A stretch of 64,000 bases of DNA from an uncultured Lachnospiraceae bacterium (GCA_945919795.1 CAMEJJ010000006.1:62001-126000), one strand, 5' to 3'. Positions 27,796 to 37,178 are shown, counted from the first letter of the stretch. Numbers and translations: made by a program. Notes: generated by a model from the sequence alone, not told the origin.

Positions 27796-29880
27796 TCAAA
27801 GAGCATCATTCAACAATTCCGTGCCCGCCAACACAAAACGTCCGTTTTCAATGATCATAATCTTGTTTCCATCTTTGGTCACGCCATATAACTGTCCCAG
27901 CTCATCATATGGAATTGTGATGTCCGTATGACACTGAAAATATGCCTTTTCCTTTTTCTCTTCATCCATTCTGAGAAGAGAAATCTCATTATCGCGTGCG
28001 ACAATCTCTTTTCCGTCCGGATTGAATACCGCAACATCCTCTGCATGGGAATAACAGGTATCTCCAACCGCAAAATGAGGTCCGGTCTTTTCTGCAATTA
28101 AAATAGGCAGCTTATCTTCGATTTTGTATTTGCGCCCCATGGTATATGCGGTTGTATTGGTCCCAATGGCAAACTCACCCATTGGAATCGTCTCGTGATG
28201 ATACAAAATATGATCTTTGATATACTTCACATTTTTTTCATGTTCCTCATAATTGGCACAATCATAATCAGCAACCATACCATCCTTGAAGGTTATTTGC
28301 AGATTGTCAAACGAAAGTTCATTTAAAAATACTTTTTTTACATGCAATATGCCGTCTGTTCCTTTTAAAGCCGGCGAAGTAAACACTTCCCCCACCGGAA
28401 TGTTGACATCCGCAACACAATTTTCGAATTTTGTCATCTTATCCGAATTTTTCAATGTACAAAGAGCCACTGTAAGGTCCGTCTTATTGCCGTTCATGCC
28501 AAGGACTTTTACATATTCGCAAGTATCCAGTGCATCAATGATAATTTGCTGCACATCCTCATACAGCTGATAAGGAAGCGTATTGAGCGCAATAGTCTCT
28601 TTCATGATTTCACGATAGTCCGGTCCGATTTCGGCAATCGGAAATGCTATGATGGTAAAACTTCTTTCCTCTCCCGGTATATAGGTATTGATGATTTTTC
28701 CGGACCGCGAAGCAAAAGTTGTCGCATATTCCTGCTGCTTTTTGCTATACCGGCATGCGGCATCCTTATCCTGCGGCTCAAAATTTTGTTCTCCAAACAC
28801 CTCAATCCAGGCAGGACCTGCGTGCTTTTTGGAAATGTCTTCAAACCGAATATAAGCTTCTTTCAACACTTCCAGCTTCCGGTTCATCAGCTTTTTATCC
28901 AAAAACAGCGCATCATCTTCCCTGTGATCATAATCAAACTGCCGATTTGGACTTGTGGAATAATAGCCGTTTACCCTGCCTGCACGTTTGAAAAAGATGC
29001 TGTGTGAATTGCGCATCAGGGTAGGTTTTAATCCCATTTTTTCAAAATTCTCAATTGCAAGCTTTATTACCTTTTCAAAGCCAAGCGGGTAAATGATATT
29101 CACAACTTTTTTCTTGGATAAATCTTTATTGCCTTTAACAAAACCGATGCGATAACCTTCTGTATAAGTGTCTGCCATTTTCTTTAGTTCTTCGTACGGC
29201 ATTTCATTGAGCAGACGTACCGTTTCGATTTCGTTTTTTGAAATATATTCCCCATATCGGTACAGATATTCCGGTGTCGACAAATCCGCTTCCATGATCA
29301 GACGGTATGCAAAATCAAAAGAAGGCTCCACCTTTTCTCCAACCCTTTTTTCTGTTTCTACATCATAATAATCACTGATAAAATAATAACAACATTCCCA
29401 TGCGGATTGTTCTATTTCCTCTATGGTTGCGTCTTCCTGCATACAGATGCAGTATAACTCTACAAACCACTCCATACGAATCAGGATTTCAAACAAATCT
29501 GCCTCAGCTGCATAAACAGGCAGGGCATACATCTCAGCATATACAAAGGATAAAAGCTGCCCCATTCTTTTTCCAAATTTTTGAACGGCATAGTCCGGAT
29601 TTGAATATGAGTTTACATAATTATTTTCTCGTAAACCACTATACAAATCTTTAATTGTATTTTCATTCCAGATTTCCTGATACTTTTTGGAAAATAACGG
29701 TCCTTTTCTTCTCTTTTCCGGTTCTGTTTCAAAATCTTCATCCACCACATCACATAATGCTGCTACATTCAAAACAAAAGAAGCCACTTCACGAAAGTAG
29801 CTTCCCCATTTTGTCTGCAAAGATGTCTCGGATTGAATTTCTCCGATTCGTTCGATACACAAATTCCATCTTTCTTTCAT
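27796..29880 (-). CDS. M29 family aminopeptidase with N-terminal extension
   Basis: About 694 residues. The C-terminal 370 residues match M29 (aminopeptidase T/AmpS) metallopeptidases: VADVNIPVGEVFTSPA, PMGEFAIGTNT, GPHFAVGDTCY and an ARDNE segment give the Glu, Glu, His and acidic metal ligands. The first 300 residues are an extension of unknown role. I chose the ATG at 29880, with GGAGG six bases upstream; a TTG at 29892 would add four residues. It ends an operon with pyrE and two small membrane proteins. Peptide hydrolysis in the cytoplasm is expected. Confidence 0.85.
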   Translation of the reverse strand: MKERWNLCIERIGEIQSETSLQTKWGSYFREVASFVLNVAALCDVVDEDFETEPEKRRKGPLFSKKYQEIWNENTIKDLYSGLRENNYVNSYSNPDYAVQKFGKRMGQLLSFVYAEMYALPVYAAEADLFEILIRMEWFVELYCICMQEDATIEEIEQSAWECCYYFISDYYDVETEKRVGEKVEPSFDFAYRLIMEADLSTPEYLYRYGEYISKNEIETVRLLNEMPYEELKKMADTYTEGYRIGFVKGNKDLSKKKVVNIIYPLGFEKVIKLAIENFEKMGLKPTLMRNSHSIFFKRAGRVNGYYSTSPNRQFDYDHREDDALFLDKKLMNRKLEVLKEAYIRFEDISKKHAGPAWIEVFGEQNFEPQDKDAACRYSKKQQEYATTFASRSGKIINTYIPGEERSFTIIAFPIAEIGPDYREIMKETIALNTLPYQLYEDVQQIIIDALDTCEYVKVLGMNGNKTDLTVALCTLKNSDKMTKFENCVADVNIPVGEVFTSPALKGTDGILHVKKVFLNELSFDNLQITFKDGMVADYDCANYEEHEKNVKYIKDHILYHHETIPMGEFAIGTNTTAYTMGRKYKIEDKLPILIAEKTGPHFAVGDTCYSHAEDVAVFNPDGKEIVARDNEISLLRMDEEKKEKAYFQCHTDITIPYDELGQLYGVTKDGNKIMIIENGRFVLAGTELLNDAL

Positions 29881-29895
29881 CAATGCCTCCAAATT

Positions 29896-30216
29896 TCAAA
29901 TATCATAAATGCCCATGTATAATAGGCAGATTATGATAAATAAACTCAACGAATTCAAAATTAGTCCGATATTCGGAAATAAATAAAACTTATCTTTTTC
30001 CATGCGTGACATAACTCCCAAAGTCTCACCCGCTATAGAAATCAAAAGTGCAAAAAAAGTCGCCGCCCCAAGCTTCGGACTCATAGCTCCCTTTAAGCGG
30101 TATGACAGATAGATTACCAGACACATGGACACAAAAGATATCAATCCCAAAGCTGCCGACATCTTGCCATTGTCCGAATGACTTCTGCCGGTAAACATAT
30201 AGCCTCTTCTATGCAT
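29896..30216 (-). CDS. Small four-helix membrane protein (DUF6142-like)
   Basis: 106 residues with three or four hydrophobic segments (about 19-38, 47-68, 80-104). The first part, SDNGKMSAALGLIS, and the layout recall DUF6142 proteins, which have no known function; that naming is from memory. AAAGG stands eight bases before the ATG. The gap to the M29 aminopeptidase is 15 bases. Confidence 0.7.
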   Translation of the reverse strand: MHRRGYMFTGRSHSDNGKMSAALGLISFVSMCLVIYLSYRLKGAMSPKLGAATFFALLISIAGETLGVMSRMEKDKFYLFPNIGLILNSLSLFIIICLLYMGIYDI

Positions 30217-30227
30217 AATTTCAACCT

Positions 30228-30380
30228 TTAGAATAAAATGTCTGCCTTTTTTACCAACAATCTGCCACCTGTCACAATCATCAATACGCCGGCGGTAAGA
30301 CCAAATACAATCATCAGAATCCCAAGTGTGATATTCATTCCACCGGAACGTTTCATTGTGTTATAAATCTTTTCTTCCAT
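30228..30380 (-). CDS. Small single-pass membrane protein
   Basis: 50 residues starting MEEKIYNTMKRSGGMN, then one or two hydrophobic segments (about 15-42) and a short basic tail. AGGAGG stands eight bases before this ATG, which is why I prefer it to an upstream in-frame ATG inside pyrE. From memory, similar short proteins occur in other Lachnospiraceae. The role is unknown. Confidence 0.72.
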   Translation of the reverse strand: MEEKIYNTMKRSGGMNITLGILMIVFGLTAGVLMIVTGGRLLVKKADILF

Positions 30381-30393
30381 CTGCAGTTCCTCC

Positions 30394-31074
30394 TTATTTT
30401 GCACCATACTGTTCATAATATGCATCAATTGCTGCTTTTAATGTATCATCAATCACAACTTTTCCCTGACATTCGCGGTTGTATAGGTATTCGGTAACCT
30501 CTGCCATGCTCACAATCGCATTGGTTTCAAATCCATACAAATCTTTTACTTCATCCAATGCCTTTTTCTCTCCGCCTTTGCCTACTTCCATACGGTCAAG
30601 TGAAACCATCAGACCTACAATCGTAACATCAGCCGCACCTCTTACTTTTGGCACCGTTTCTTCCATGGATTTTCCGGAAGTGGTAACATCCTCAATCATT
30701 ACAACTCTGTCACCATCTTTTAATTTGCTGCCTAAAAATGCGCCCTTGTCCGCTCCATGATCCTTATCCTCTTTTCGGTCAGAACAATAGCGGATTTCCT
30801 TTCCGTACAATTCACTAAACGCGATTGCGGTTACAACTGCAAGCGGAATTCCTTTATATGCAGGTCCAAACAGGACATCAAAATCATCACCGTATTTATC
30901 ATGAATGGCTTTTGCGTAATATTCTCCGAGCTTTTTTAACTGTGCCCCTGTTACATATGCCCCGGCATTCATAAAGAAAGGCGATTTTCTTCCGCTTTTT
31001 AATGTAAAATCACCGAATTTCAATACATCCGAAGCAACCATGAATTCGATAAATTCCTGTTTGTACTGTTCCAT
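30394..31074 (-). CDS. pyrE: Orotate phosphoribosyltransferase
   Basis: 226 residues. The PRPP-binding motif VVMIEDVTTSGKS (about 118-130), FGPAYKGIPLA and SGRKSPFFMNAG identify it. It transfers phosphoribose to orotate to make OMP. GGAGG stands upstream. It is the first gene of the group containing the two small membrane proteins and the aminopeptidase, and is away from pyrF (35059-35982). Confidence 0.96.
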   Translation of the reverse strand: MEQYKQEFIEFMVASDVLKFGDFTLKSGRKSPFFMNAGAYVTGAQLKKLGEYYAKAIHDKYGDDFDVLFGPAYKGIPLAVVTAIAFSELYGKEIRYCSDRKEDKDHGADKGAFLGSKLKDGDRVVMIEDVTTSGKSMEETVPKVRGAADVTIVGLMVSLDRMEVGKGGEKKALDEVKDLYGFETNAIVSMAEVTEYLYNRECQGKVVIDDTLKAAIDAYYEQYGAK

Positions 31075-31151
31075 ATGTAAAAGTCCTCCTAAATAAACTG
31101 TTTAACAAGGGTATTCTAACATAAAACCCTTTTGTATTCAATTTTATAATT

Positions 31152-32438
31152 TTATTTAACAGCATCCAATGCCTGAGCCAAATCGGCAATTAAATCATCT
31201 TTATCTTCCAGACCGCACGAAATTCGAATCAATCCGGCAGGAATACCTGCCTCGATTAATTGCTCTTCCGTCATCTGTCTGTGAGTAGATGTCGCGGGAT
31301 TCAGGCAACAGGTTCGCGCATCTGCCACATGAGTTTCGATTGCAGCAAGTTTTAATTCTTTCATAAAGGCTTCTGCAGCAGGCTTTCCACCCTTTAATTC
31401 AAAAGATACAACTCCACAACCACCGTTAGGAAGATATTTCTGTGCAATCTCATAATACGGATCTGATTTTAATCCGGGATAATTTACTTTTAATACTTTG
31501 TCATGGTCCTGTAAAAATTCTGCAACTGCCTGTCCGTTTTCTACGTGTCTGGGCATTCTGACATGCAAAGATTCCAAACCAAGATTTAAAATAAAAGCAT
31601 TTTGCGGAGACTGGATACATCCAAAATCTCTCATAAGCTGTGAAGTGCATTTTGTAATAAATGCGCCCTCTTTACCAAATTTTTCAGCATAGGTTACCCC
31701 ATGATAAGAATCATCCGGCGTACAAAGTCCGGGGAATTTTTCAGCATGTGCCATCCAGTCAAAATTGCCGGAATCCACAATTGCTCCACCGACTGCTGCT
31801 CCATGTCCATCCATATATTTGGTGGTGGAATGTGTCACAATATCGGCTCCCCATTCTATCGGACGGCAATTGACCGGTGTCGGGAATGTATTATCCACAA
31901 TCAGCGGTACTCCATGTTCATGTGCCGCCTTTGCAAATTTTTCAATATCTAAAACAGTTAATGCCGGATTGGCAATGGTTTCCCCAAATACAGCTCTGGT
32001 ATTGTCTTTAAAGGCAGCATCCAATTCCTCTTTGGTACAATCAGGAGAAACAAATGTAACTTCGATTCCCATCTTTGCCATCGTTACGGATATTAAATTG
32101 AAAGTTCCGCCATAGATAGATGAAGAAGCCACAATGTGACTACCACATTCACAGATATTGAACAGCGCAAAGAAATTAGCAGCCTGTCCGGAAGAAGTAA
32201 GCATTGCTGCCGTTCCACCTTCCAATTCCGCAATTTTTGCAGCAACATAGTCATTTGTCGGATTTTGTAATCTTGTATAAAAATAGCCATTCGCTTCCAG
32301 ATCAAACAATTTTCCCATATCCTCACTGGTCTCATAACGGAACGTTGTAGACTGGATAATCGGAATCTGACGCGGTTCTCCATTTCCCGGCTGATAGCCG
32401 CCTTGTACACATTTGGTATTCATTTTGTATTCGCTCAT
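31152..32438 (-). CDS. metY: O-acetylhomoserine sulfhydrylase (MetY family)
   Basis: 428 residues, the size of MetY rather than MetB/MetC. PLP enzyme of the Cys/Met metabolism family. The lysine that binds PLP is Lys207 in VTHSTTKYMDGHG. YTRLQNPTND and GGTAAMLTSSGQAA are also typical. It makes homocysteine from O-acetylhomoserine and sulfide. GGAG stands upstream, and a good promoter lies 50 bases before the gene. No SAM riboswitch or T-box was found in the leader. Confidence 0.94.
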   Translation of the reverse strand: MSEYKMNTKCVQGGYQPGNGEPRQIPIIQSTTFRYETSEDMGKLFDLEANGYFYTRLQNPTNDYVAAKIAELEGGTAAMLTSSGQAANFFALFNICECGSHIVASSSIYGGTFNLISVTMAKMGIEVTFVSPDCTKEELDAAFKDNTRAVFGETIANPALTVLDIEKFAKAAHEHGVPLIVDNTFPTPVNCRPIEWGADIVTHSTTKYMDGHGAAVGGAIVDSGNFDWMAHAEKFPGLCTPDDSYHGVTYAEKFGKEGAFITKCTSQLMRDFGCIQSPQNAFILNLGLESLHVRMPRHVENGQAVAEFLQDHDKVLKVNYPGLKSDPYYEIAQKYLPNGGCGVVSFELKGGKPAAEAFMKELKLAAIETHVADARTCCLNPATSTHRQMTEEQLIEAGIPAGLIRISCGLEDKDDLIADLAQALDAVK

Positions 32439-32488
32439 TGGTAACTCCTTTATATGTAATTAATTTTATCTCACATTCTTCTTAAAAT

Positions 32489-32517
32489 ATAGTAAACTGT
32501 AATAGATTTTTATTCAA
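32489..32517 (-). promoter_or_regulatory. Promoter of metY
   Basis: On the minus strand TTGAAT (32517-32512), a 17-base spacer and TACTAT (32494-32489). The distance to the metY start is about 50 bases. Confidence 0.65.
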
Positions 32518-32561
32518 GTTTACATAACAATTTTCTTGTTTTTTGCACGACTATTATCTCT

Positions 32562-33248
32562 TATGCCCTGCTACTTTTCTAGCTGCCAGGGCATACTTTT
32601 TTGCTTGCTTTTCTCTTTTGGTATGCCTTTTTCCTGTTTTCTTGCTTCTTTTCTAGCTGTCGGGGCATACTTTTTTGCTTGCTTTCCTCTTCCGGTATGC
32701 CTTTTTTCTGTTTTCATGCTTCTTTTTCCGGCGCCGGGGCATACTTGGTTGCTTGCTTTCCTCTTCTGGTATGCTTTTTTCCTGTTTTCTTGCTCCTTTT
32801 TTTGCTGCCGGGGCATACTTTTTTGCTTGCTTTCCTCTTCCGGTATGCCTTTTTTCTGTTTTCATGCTTCTTTTTCTTGCTGCCGGGGCATACTTTTTTG
32901 CTTGCTTTCCTCTTCCGGTATGCCTTTTTCCTGTTTTCTTGCTTCTTTTCTTGCTGCCGGGGCATACTTTTTTGCTTGCTTTCCTCTTCCGGTATGCCTT
33001 TTTCCTGTTTTCTTGCTTCTTTTCTTGCTGCCGGGGCATACTCTTTTGCTTGTTTTCCTCTTCCGGTATGCCTTTTTCCTGTTTTCTTGCTTCTTTTTCT
33101 GCTGCCGGGGCATACTTTTTTACTTGCTTTCCTCTTCCGGTATGCCTTTTTCCTATTTTCTTGATTCTTTTTTGCGACCGGGGCATACTTTTTTACTTGC
33201 TTTCCTCTTCCGGTATGCCTTTTCCTGTTTTCATGCTTCTTTTTCTGC
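32562..33248. repeat. 74-bp tandem repeat array, nine copies
   Basis: The marker CGGGGCATAC (CAGGGCATAC in the first copy) recurs at 32587, 32661, 32735, 32809, 32884, 32958, 33032, 33106 and 33179, so units are 73-75 bases. Each unit contains GGCATAC and, about 22 bases on, GTATGCC, which can pair. The plus strand is pyrimidine-rich. Units lack stops in every frame on both strands, so long open frames run through the array. Since 74 is not a multiple of 3, the frame rotates in every unit and no ribosome binding site precedes them; I do not call a gene. It fills the gap between metY and the FliD-like genes. Confidence 0.92.
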
Positions 33249-33340
33249 TAATATAATCATATTAGTATTTTTTTAATTTTACTTGAAGCAAATTAACATT
33301 ATATCAGCATATTTTAAAAAAAATAGAAATCTTAACATAA

Positions 33341-33385
33341 ATAAAAATGCAGCATCACATTGATTTGTGAATACTGCATTTTTAT
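33341..33385. terminator. Bidirectional terminator after the FliD-like gene
   Basis: ATAAAAATGCAG (33341-33352) and CTGCATTTTTAT (33374-33385) are perfect complements; inner bases extend the stem. A-run and T-run flanks allow function on either strand. It lies about 80 bases past the FliD-like stop. Confidence 0.75.
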
Positions 33386-33466
33386 TGTGAAATAATCAAA
33401 AATATAGTCAGCTAATTGAATAATAAGATAATCAGAATTACGTATTCATGCTAATGTCTTACATAA

Positions 33467-34165
33467 TTATGTAAAAGAACTATATGTGCTTCCCTGCAGA
33501 TAAGCACTGTAGGAACCGCCTGCACCATATAATCCGCTTGCCTTAAGAGCATCATCCTTTGCATAGCTATTGATATAGGATGCCGAGGTATCAACTTTAT
33601 AGGCAAAAGAACCAACGCCGCTAAAAACAGATTTAACTGCTGATGTGCTGGCTTTTTTCAGCGTATCTTCGTCTAAAGAAAGCTTATTATCCGATCCAAT
33701 ACTGATTCCAACCGAAGACAACAATTTATAGTTTGCAACCGTATTATTTAACATGGATGAACCGGCACGAAGTATTTTATCATTGTCTGATGCGTTGGCT
33801 GCATCAACCATGGAATTGTAATCTTTAACAAGCGTAGAAACCGCTTTGACCAGATCATCACGATTTTCCTCATCAAACAGTTTTTTCCCTTTTTCGGAAT
33901 ATAATGCTTTTGCCAAATCGGAAAGAGCAGATGATGTTTCCTGCAATTTTTTGATTTGCACGGTATCATCTTTACTTGCCACTTTACTACCGGCAACACT
34001 ATTCACAAAGCTATTATCCGTATTCGCATAATAAGCTTTCATCAGTTTTTTATATGTGCCGCTTTTAATCATGGCATAATCGGACAAAGAAAACGTATTT
34101 CCGGTTGTGGTATTTGTTGCATTGCCAAACAAAAAAGAATAATCATTTTGAAATGAAATACCCAT
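33467..34165 (-). CDS. FliD C-terminal-like protein
   Basis: 232 residues, much shorter than FliD (usually over 450). The pattern LVKDYNSMVDAANASD, SMLNNTVANYKLLSSVGIS and DNKLSLDEDTLKKA parallels the FliD C-terminal domain (YNSL...L..+...G+...G.L.LD...L..A). The N-terminal part (LFGN, YAMIKSGTYKKLMKAYY) has no recognisable export signal. GGAGG stands before the ATG. It follows the 203-residue gene by 16 bases. A flagellar or surface-filament accessory role is inferred. No other flagellar genes are in the window. Confidence 0.68.
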   Translation of the reverse strand: MGISFQNDYSFLFGNATNTTTGNTFSLSDYAMIKSGTYKKLMKAYYANTDNSFVNSVAGSKVASKDDTVQIKKLQETSSALSDLAKALYSEKGKKLFDEENRDDLVKAVSTLVKDYNSMVDAANASDNDKILRAGSSMLNNTVANYKLLSSVGISIGSDNKLSLDEDTLKKASTSAVKSVFSGVGSFAYKVDTSASYINSYAKDDALKASGLYGAGGSYSAYLQGSTYSSFT

Positions 34166-34181
34166 TGTTTACACCTCCGAA

Positions 34182-34793
34182 CTACTCATTGGAATCATTC
34201 TGAAAACTCGCTGCATAATCATCAAACATTTTTTCTACTGCATCATAGGTATCCTTACTGATGGAAGGAAGTTCTTTTCCCCATGTAGACGTAGCCTGTT
34301 TAAATCCCTTTTCAAATGCAGAGCGCATTTTTTCCATCGTTTCCTGATCACCACCGGACAAAGCCATTGCAAAATCAAAAATACGCTGTGAGGTCTGTTT
34401 TACACCCCAGTATCCATCTTCTGCAATATCTGCCTGTGCCTGTGCTTTTGTAGCTGCATCAACCGTAAAATTACCACCGGCTAATATTTTCCACATATCA
34501 TCAGCCGTTCCAATGGCAACTCCCTGTTTTTCCAGCATTTTTGTGACAATACTTGTAAGCTGGTCTGTCCGTGACTGAAGATCTGCTTTCAACTGTGAAA
34601 CCAGTGCCGCACGGTCAGCATCAGACATTTTACCGACAGCCGCTCTTCCTTCTGCTGAGGCTTTAAATGATACTGCAGCTGTATTGGCGGTATTTTTTGT
34701 TCCCTCTGCCTGTGTTGTGTTTTTTGTTTTGGAAGCACTGTAATTGCTGTATGCATCCGTATAATTGCTTCCAACTGAACTTACATTTGACAT
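34182..34793 (-). CDS. Conserved protein of unknown function, paired with FliD-like gene
   Basis: 203 residues. A Ser/Thr/Asn-rich N-terminus (1-40) is followed by a helical region with GYWGVKQTSQRIFDFA and FEKGFKQATSTWGKELPS. From memory, this conserved block occurs in motile Clostridia without an assigned function. AGGAGG stands before the ATG. It is probably co-transcribed with the FliD-like gene. Confidence 0.72.
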   Translation of the reverse strand: MSNVSSVGSNYTDAYSNYSASKTKNTTQAEGTKNTANTAAVSFKASAEGRAAVGKMSDADRAALVSQLKADLQSRTDQLTSIVTKMLEKQGVAIGTADDMWKILAGGNFTVDAATKAQAQADIAEDGYWGVKQTSQRIFDFAMALSGGDQETMEKMRSAFEKGFKQATSTWGKELPSISKDTYDAVEKMFDDYAASFQNDSNE

Positions 34794-34925
34794 AATCTTA
34801 TCCTCCTTGATTGATAAAAAATAGCAAATCCTTTTGCTGATTAATAGTTACCTGATTTTATATCCTATCTGTGTAGCAATCATTATTTTCTCATTATAGG
34901 AAAATTACTGTATATCTACCTAACC

Positions 34926-34978
34926 AAACTGCTACTTAATTAAACTGCTACTTAATTAAACTGCCACTTAACAAACTG
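34926..34978. repeat. Short tandem repeat, 16-bp unit
   Basis: AAACTGCTACTTAATT is repeated, with a third copy changed to AAACTGCCACTTAAC and a trailing AAACTGCC. It lies in the gap between the FliD-like pair and pyrF, with nothing else recognisable there. Confidence 0.6.
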
Positions 34979-35058
34979 CCGCATTTCTTATTTACAATAT
35001 CGGTTCATTCACCCAAAATCTTTATACCAATGGAAAATTGGTTCGATTACCATAATCT

Positions 35059-35982
35059 TTATACCAAGGCACTTGCAATATCTTCTTTCATTGCTAACAC
35101 AGCCTCACGGGAAGCATCCGCATAATTTTCAGGCGAATATTTCTCTTTGTATGCATCCTGCTGATATGCTGCAATAATGCCTCGCGAAGAATTGACAATT
35201 GCGCCAAGACCATCTTTATTGAAGAAATGTACCAAATCTTTGCCTTTACCACCCTGCGCACCGTATCCGGGCACCAGAATATAAGCTTTTGGCATAATCT
35301 CACGCAAAACTTTGCCCATTTCCGGATAAGTCGCACCGACAACAGCACCAACATAGCTGTAAGAATCTCCCATGACCTCTGATCCCCACTGATCTACCAT
35401 GGCACCAACAAGCTCATATAACGGTTTCCCGTCAATCAGACGATCCTGGAATTCACCGCTGCTTGGATTGGATGTCTTAACTAAAACAAAAATACCTTTT
35501 TTTTCTTCTTTACAAACATCAATGAACGGTTTTACACCATCAGAACCAAGATAGGGATTGACAGTTACAAAATCCTCATCAAAACCGGAAAACTGATTAC
35601 TTCCCACCTGTACTTTTCCGAGATGACCTACCGCATATGCCGTTGAAGTAGAACCGATATCGCCTCGTTTGATATCTCCGATTACGACCAATCCTTTTTC
35701 TTTACAATAATCCACGGTCTTCTTAAATGCCTGTAAGCCGGGAATTCCAAACTGTTCATACATGGCAATCTGCGGTTTTACTGCCGGGATCAAATCATAA
35801 ACGGCATCAACAATTCCTTTATTGTACTGCCAGATTGCTTCAGCAGCTCCTTCCAGCGTTTCTCCATATTCGGAAAATGCCTTTTTCTGAATATGTTCCG
35901 GCACAAATTTCATCATGGGATCTAATCCCACAACAATCGGTGCCCCTGTTTTTTGAATTTTTGAAACTAACTGATTAATCAT
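35059..35982 (-). CDS. pyrF: Orotidine 5'-phosphate decarboxylase
   Basis: About 307 residues, the longer type 2 PyrF. The catalytic segment is VIGDIKRGDIGST (Asp-x-Lys-x-x-Asp). It also has PIVVGLDP near the start and VPGYGAQGG near the end. It converts OMP to UMP. I chose the ATG at 35982, preceded by AAAGGAG; an ATG 16 codons earlier is without support. Confidence 0.96.
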   Translation of the reverse strand: MINQLVSKIQKTGAPIVVGLDPMMKFVPEHIQKKAFSEYGETLEGAAEAIWQYNKGIVDAVYDLIPAVKPQIAMYEQFGIPGLQAFKKTVDYCKEKGLVVIGDIKRGDIGSTSTAYAVGHLGKVQVGSNQFSGFDEDFVTVNPYLGSDGVKPFIDVCKEEKKGIFVLVKTSNPSSGEFQDRLIDGKPLYELVGAMVDQWGSEVMGDSYSYVGAVVGATYPEMGKVLREIMPKAYILVPGYGAQGGKGKDLVHFFNKDGLGAIVNSSRGIIAAYQQDAYKEKYSPENYADASREAVLAMKEDIASALV

Positions 35983-36012
35983 TGTCCTGCTCCTTTTATA
36001 TAAATTATAATA

Positions 36013-36078
36013 TGATAATACCATGGTCAAAAGATCACACTTTTCATGCCTGCATGAAAAAGTATGACTTTGGAACTC
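36013..36078. repeat. TGATACCA dispersed element, copy C (partial)
   Basis: TGATAATACCATGGTCAAAAG, then a hairpin with ACTTTTCATGCC and GCATGAAAAAGT, matching module 1 of the copy at 10421. The rest of the element is missing. It lies between pyrF and the TPR lipoprotein gene. Confidence 0.65.
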
Positions 36079-36098
36079 AAAAAGTATTTAAAAGCATT

Positions 36099-37178
36099 TT
36101 ATCTGGTACTTAAAAACACAGCTTCTCTGCGTGCATTTTCATCATCCGGATACGCGGCCAGATATTCATCCAGTAATGCCTTTGCTTTCGTAAAATTAGT
36201 AGCTTGTTCATATGCACAGATCTGATTATATTTTAAGGTCTGCGTCATCGTGGGATCTCCCAACGATAAGCCACTTTCAAAGGACTGAATGGCAGATGCC
36301 GTATCGCCAAGCTCTAACTGACAAATTCCCAGTTGATTATAAATATTGGCATCCCCGATATTATCCTGCAGATACTCCGTATATAAAACACTGGCATAGT
36401 TATATTCCCCTAACTGCTCATAGGTTTTTCCCAGCATATATACAATACTACCCATATTTTTTCCACCGGACTGCTTGGCAAGACCCAGATGATTTCTGGC
36501 GCTGTCATAATCCTTTAGATAAAAATATACAACGCCCTGCTCATAATCACTTAACTTAGTGCTGTCATCTAAAATCCCCGTCAGATATTCACTACCCTTT
36601 TCATCATATCCGTTGGAAGCCAGTTCCTCGAAAATGCGTATCTTAATGGATTTCTGGTCTTTGGAATACTCTATGGCTTTATCAAAATGATAGATACCAT
36701 TTTCATAATCTCCGGTCTCCAAAGCAATACAACCTCTCAAAAAATGGGCATCTACATTATCCTTTTCACTCTCGATGATAATATCCAGCAATTCTCCGGA
36801 ATTGGTATACTGACCGTTTTTATACATAGCAGTCGCCATATAAAAATTGATATCCCGTTCCAGATCCCCGGCAAATAATCCACCGTTGGACAAAGCGGTC
36901 TCAAAAGCCTCAATGGATTCTTCATATTTTGCCATTCCCAGATAGGTCATACCAATTCCCCGGTATGCCAGCTGCGCATCTTCTCCTTCAGCCACAGCCG
37001 TCTCAAAGCACTGCATGGCAGTGGTATAATCCGATTGTTCAATTGCTGCAAACCCGGCTTTTATATTCTCGCCCTCTTTTTGTCCGCATCCTGTAAGAAA
37101 CAATAAGGAAAACAAAAAAATAAAGGAAAGCAGCTTTTTTTGTATGCTATTAGATTGATACATTTTATTTAATATCAT
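36099..37178 (-). CDS. TPR-repeat lipoprotein
   Basis: 359 residues. A signal peptide ends in the lipobox FLTGC (Cys32). About nine tetratricopeptide repeats follow (for example AYRGIGMTYLGMAKYEESIEAFETAL and INFYMATAMYKNGQYTNSGEL split across helices). TPR lipoproteins mediate protein contacts at the membrane; the partner is unknown. Met6 is an alternative start. It is flanked by pyrF and a long gap, so it is probably a single-gene unit. Confidence 0.85.
   Translation of the reverse strand: MILNKMYQSNSIQKKLLSFIFLFSLLFLTGCGQKEGENIKAGFAAIEQSDYTTAMQCFETAVAEGEDAQLAYRGIGMTYLGMAKYEESIEAFETALSNGGLFAGDLERDINFYMATAMYKNGQYTNSGELLDIIIESEKDNVDAHFLRGCIALETGDYENGIYHFDKAIEYSKDQKSIKIRIFEELASNGYDEKGSEYLTGILDDSTKLSDYEQGVVYFYLKDYDSARNHLGLAKQSGGKNMGSIVYMLGKTYEQLGEYNYASVLYTEYLQDNIGDANIYNQLGICQLELGDTASAIQSFESGLSLGDPTMTQTLKYNQICAYEQATNFTKAKALLDEYLAAYPDDENARREAVFLSTR

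Noticed and set aside
28546..29007. 153-codon plus-strand frame inside the M29 aminopeptidase gene
   Set aside because: Antisense shadow; the minus-strand frame carries conserved peptidase motifs and tight operon spacing.
32439..32561. SAM riboswitch or T-box before metY
   Set aside because: The promoter lies about 50 bases before the start and the leader has no conserved riboswitch core or T-box sequence.
32562..33248. CRISPR array
   Set aside because: The repeats are contiguous 74-bp units without unique spacers, and no cas genes are present in the window.
32536..33276. Long open frames of 80-246 codons in all frames of the 74-bp array, both strands
   Set aside because: They arise because the repeated unit lacks stops. 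The unit length rotates the frame, several frames are equally open, and no ribosome binding site precedes any of them.
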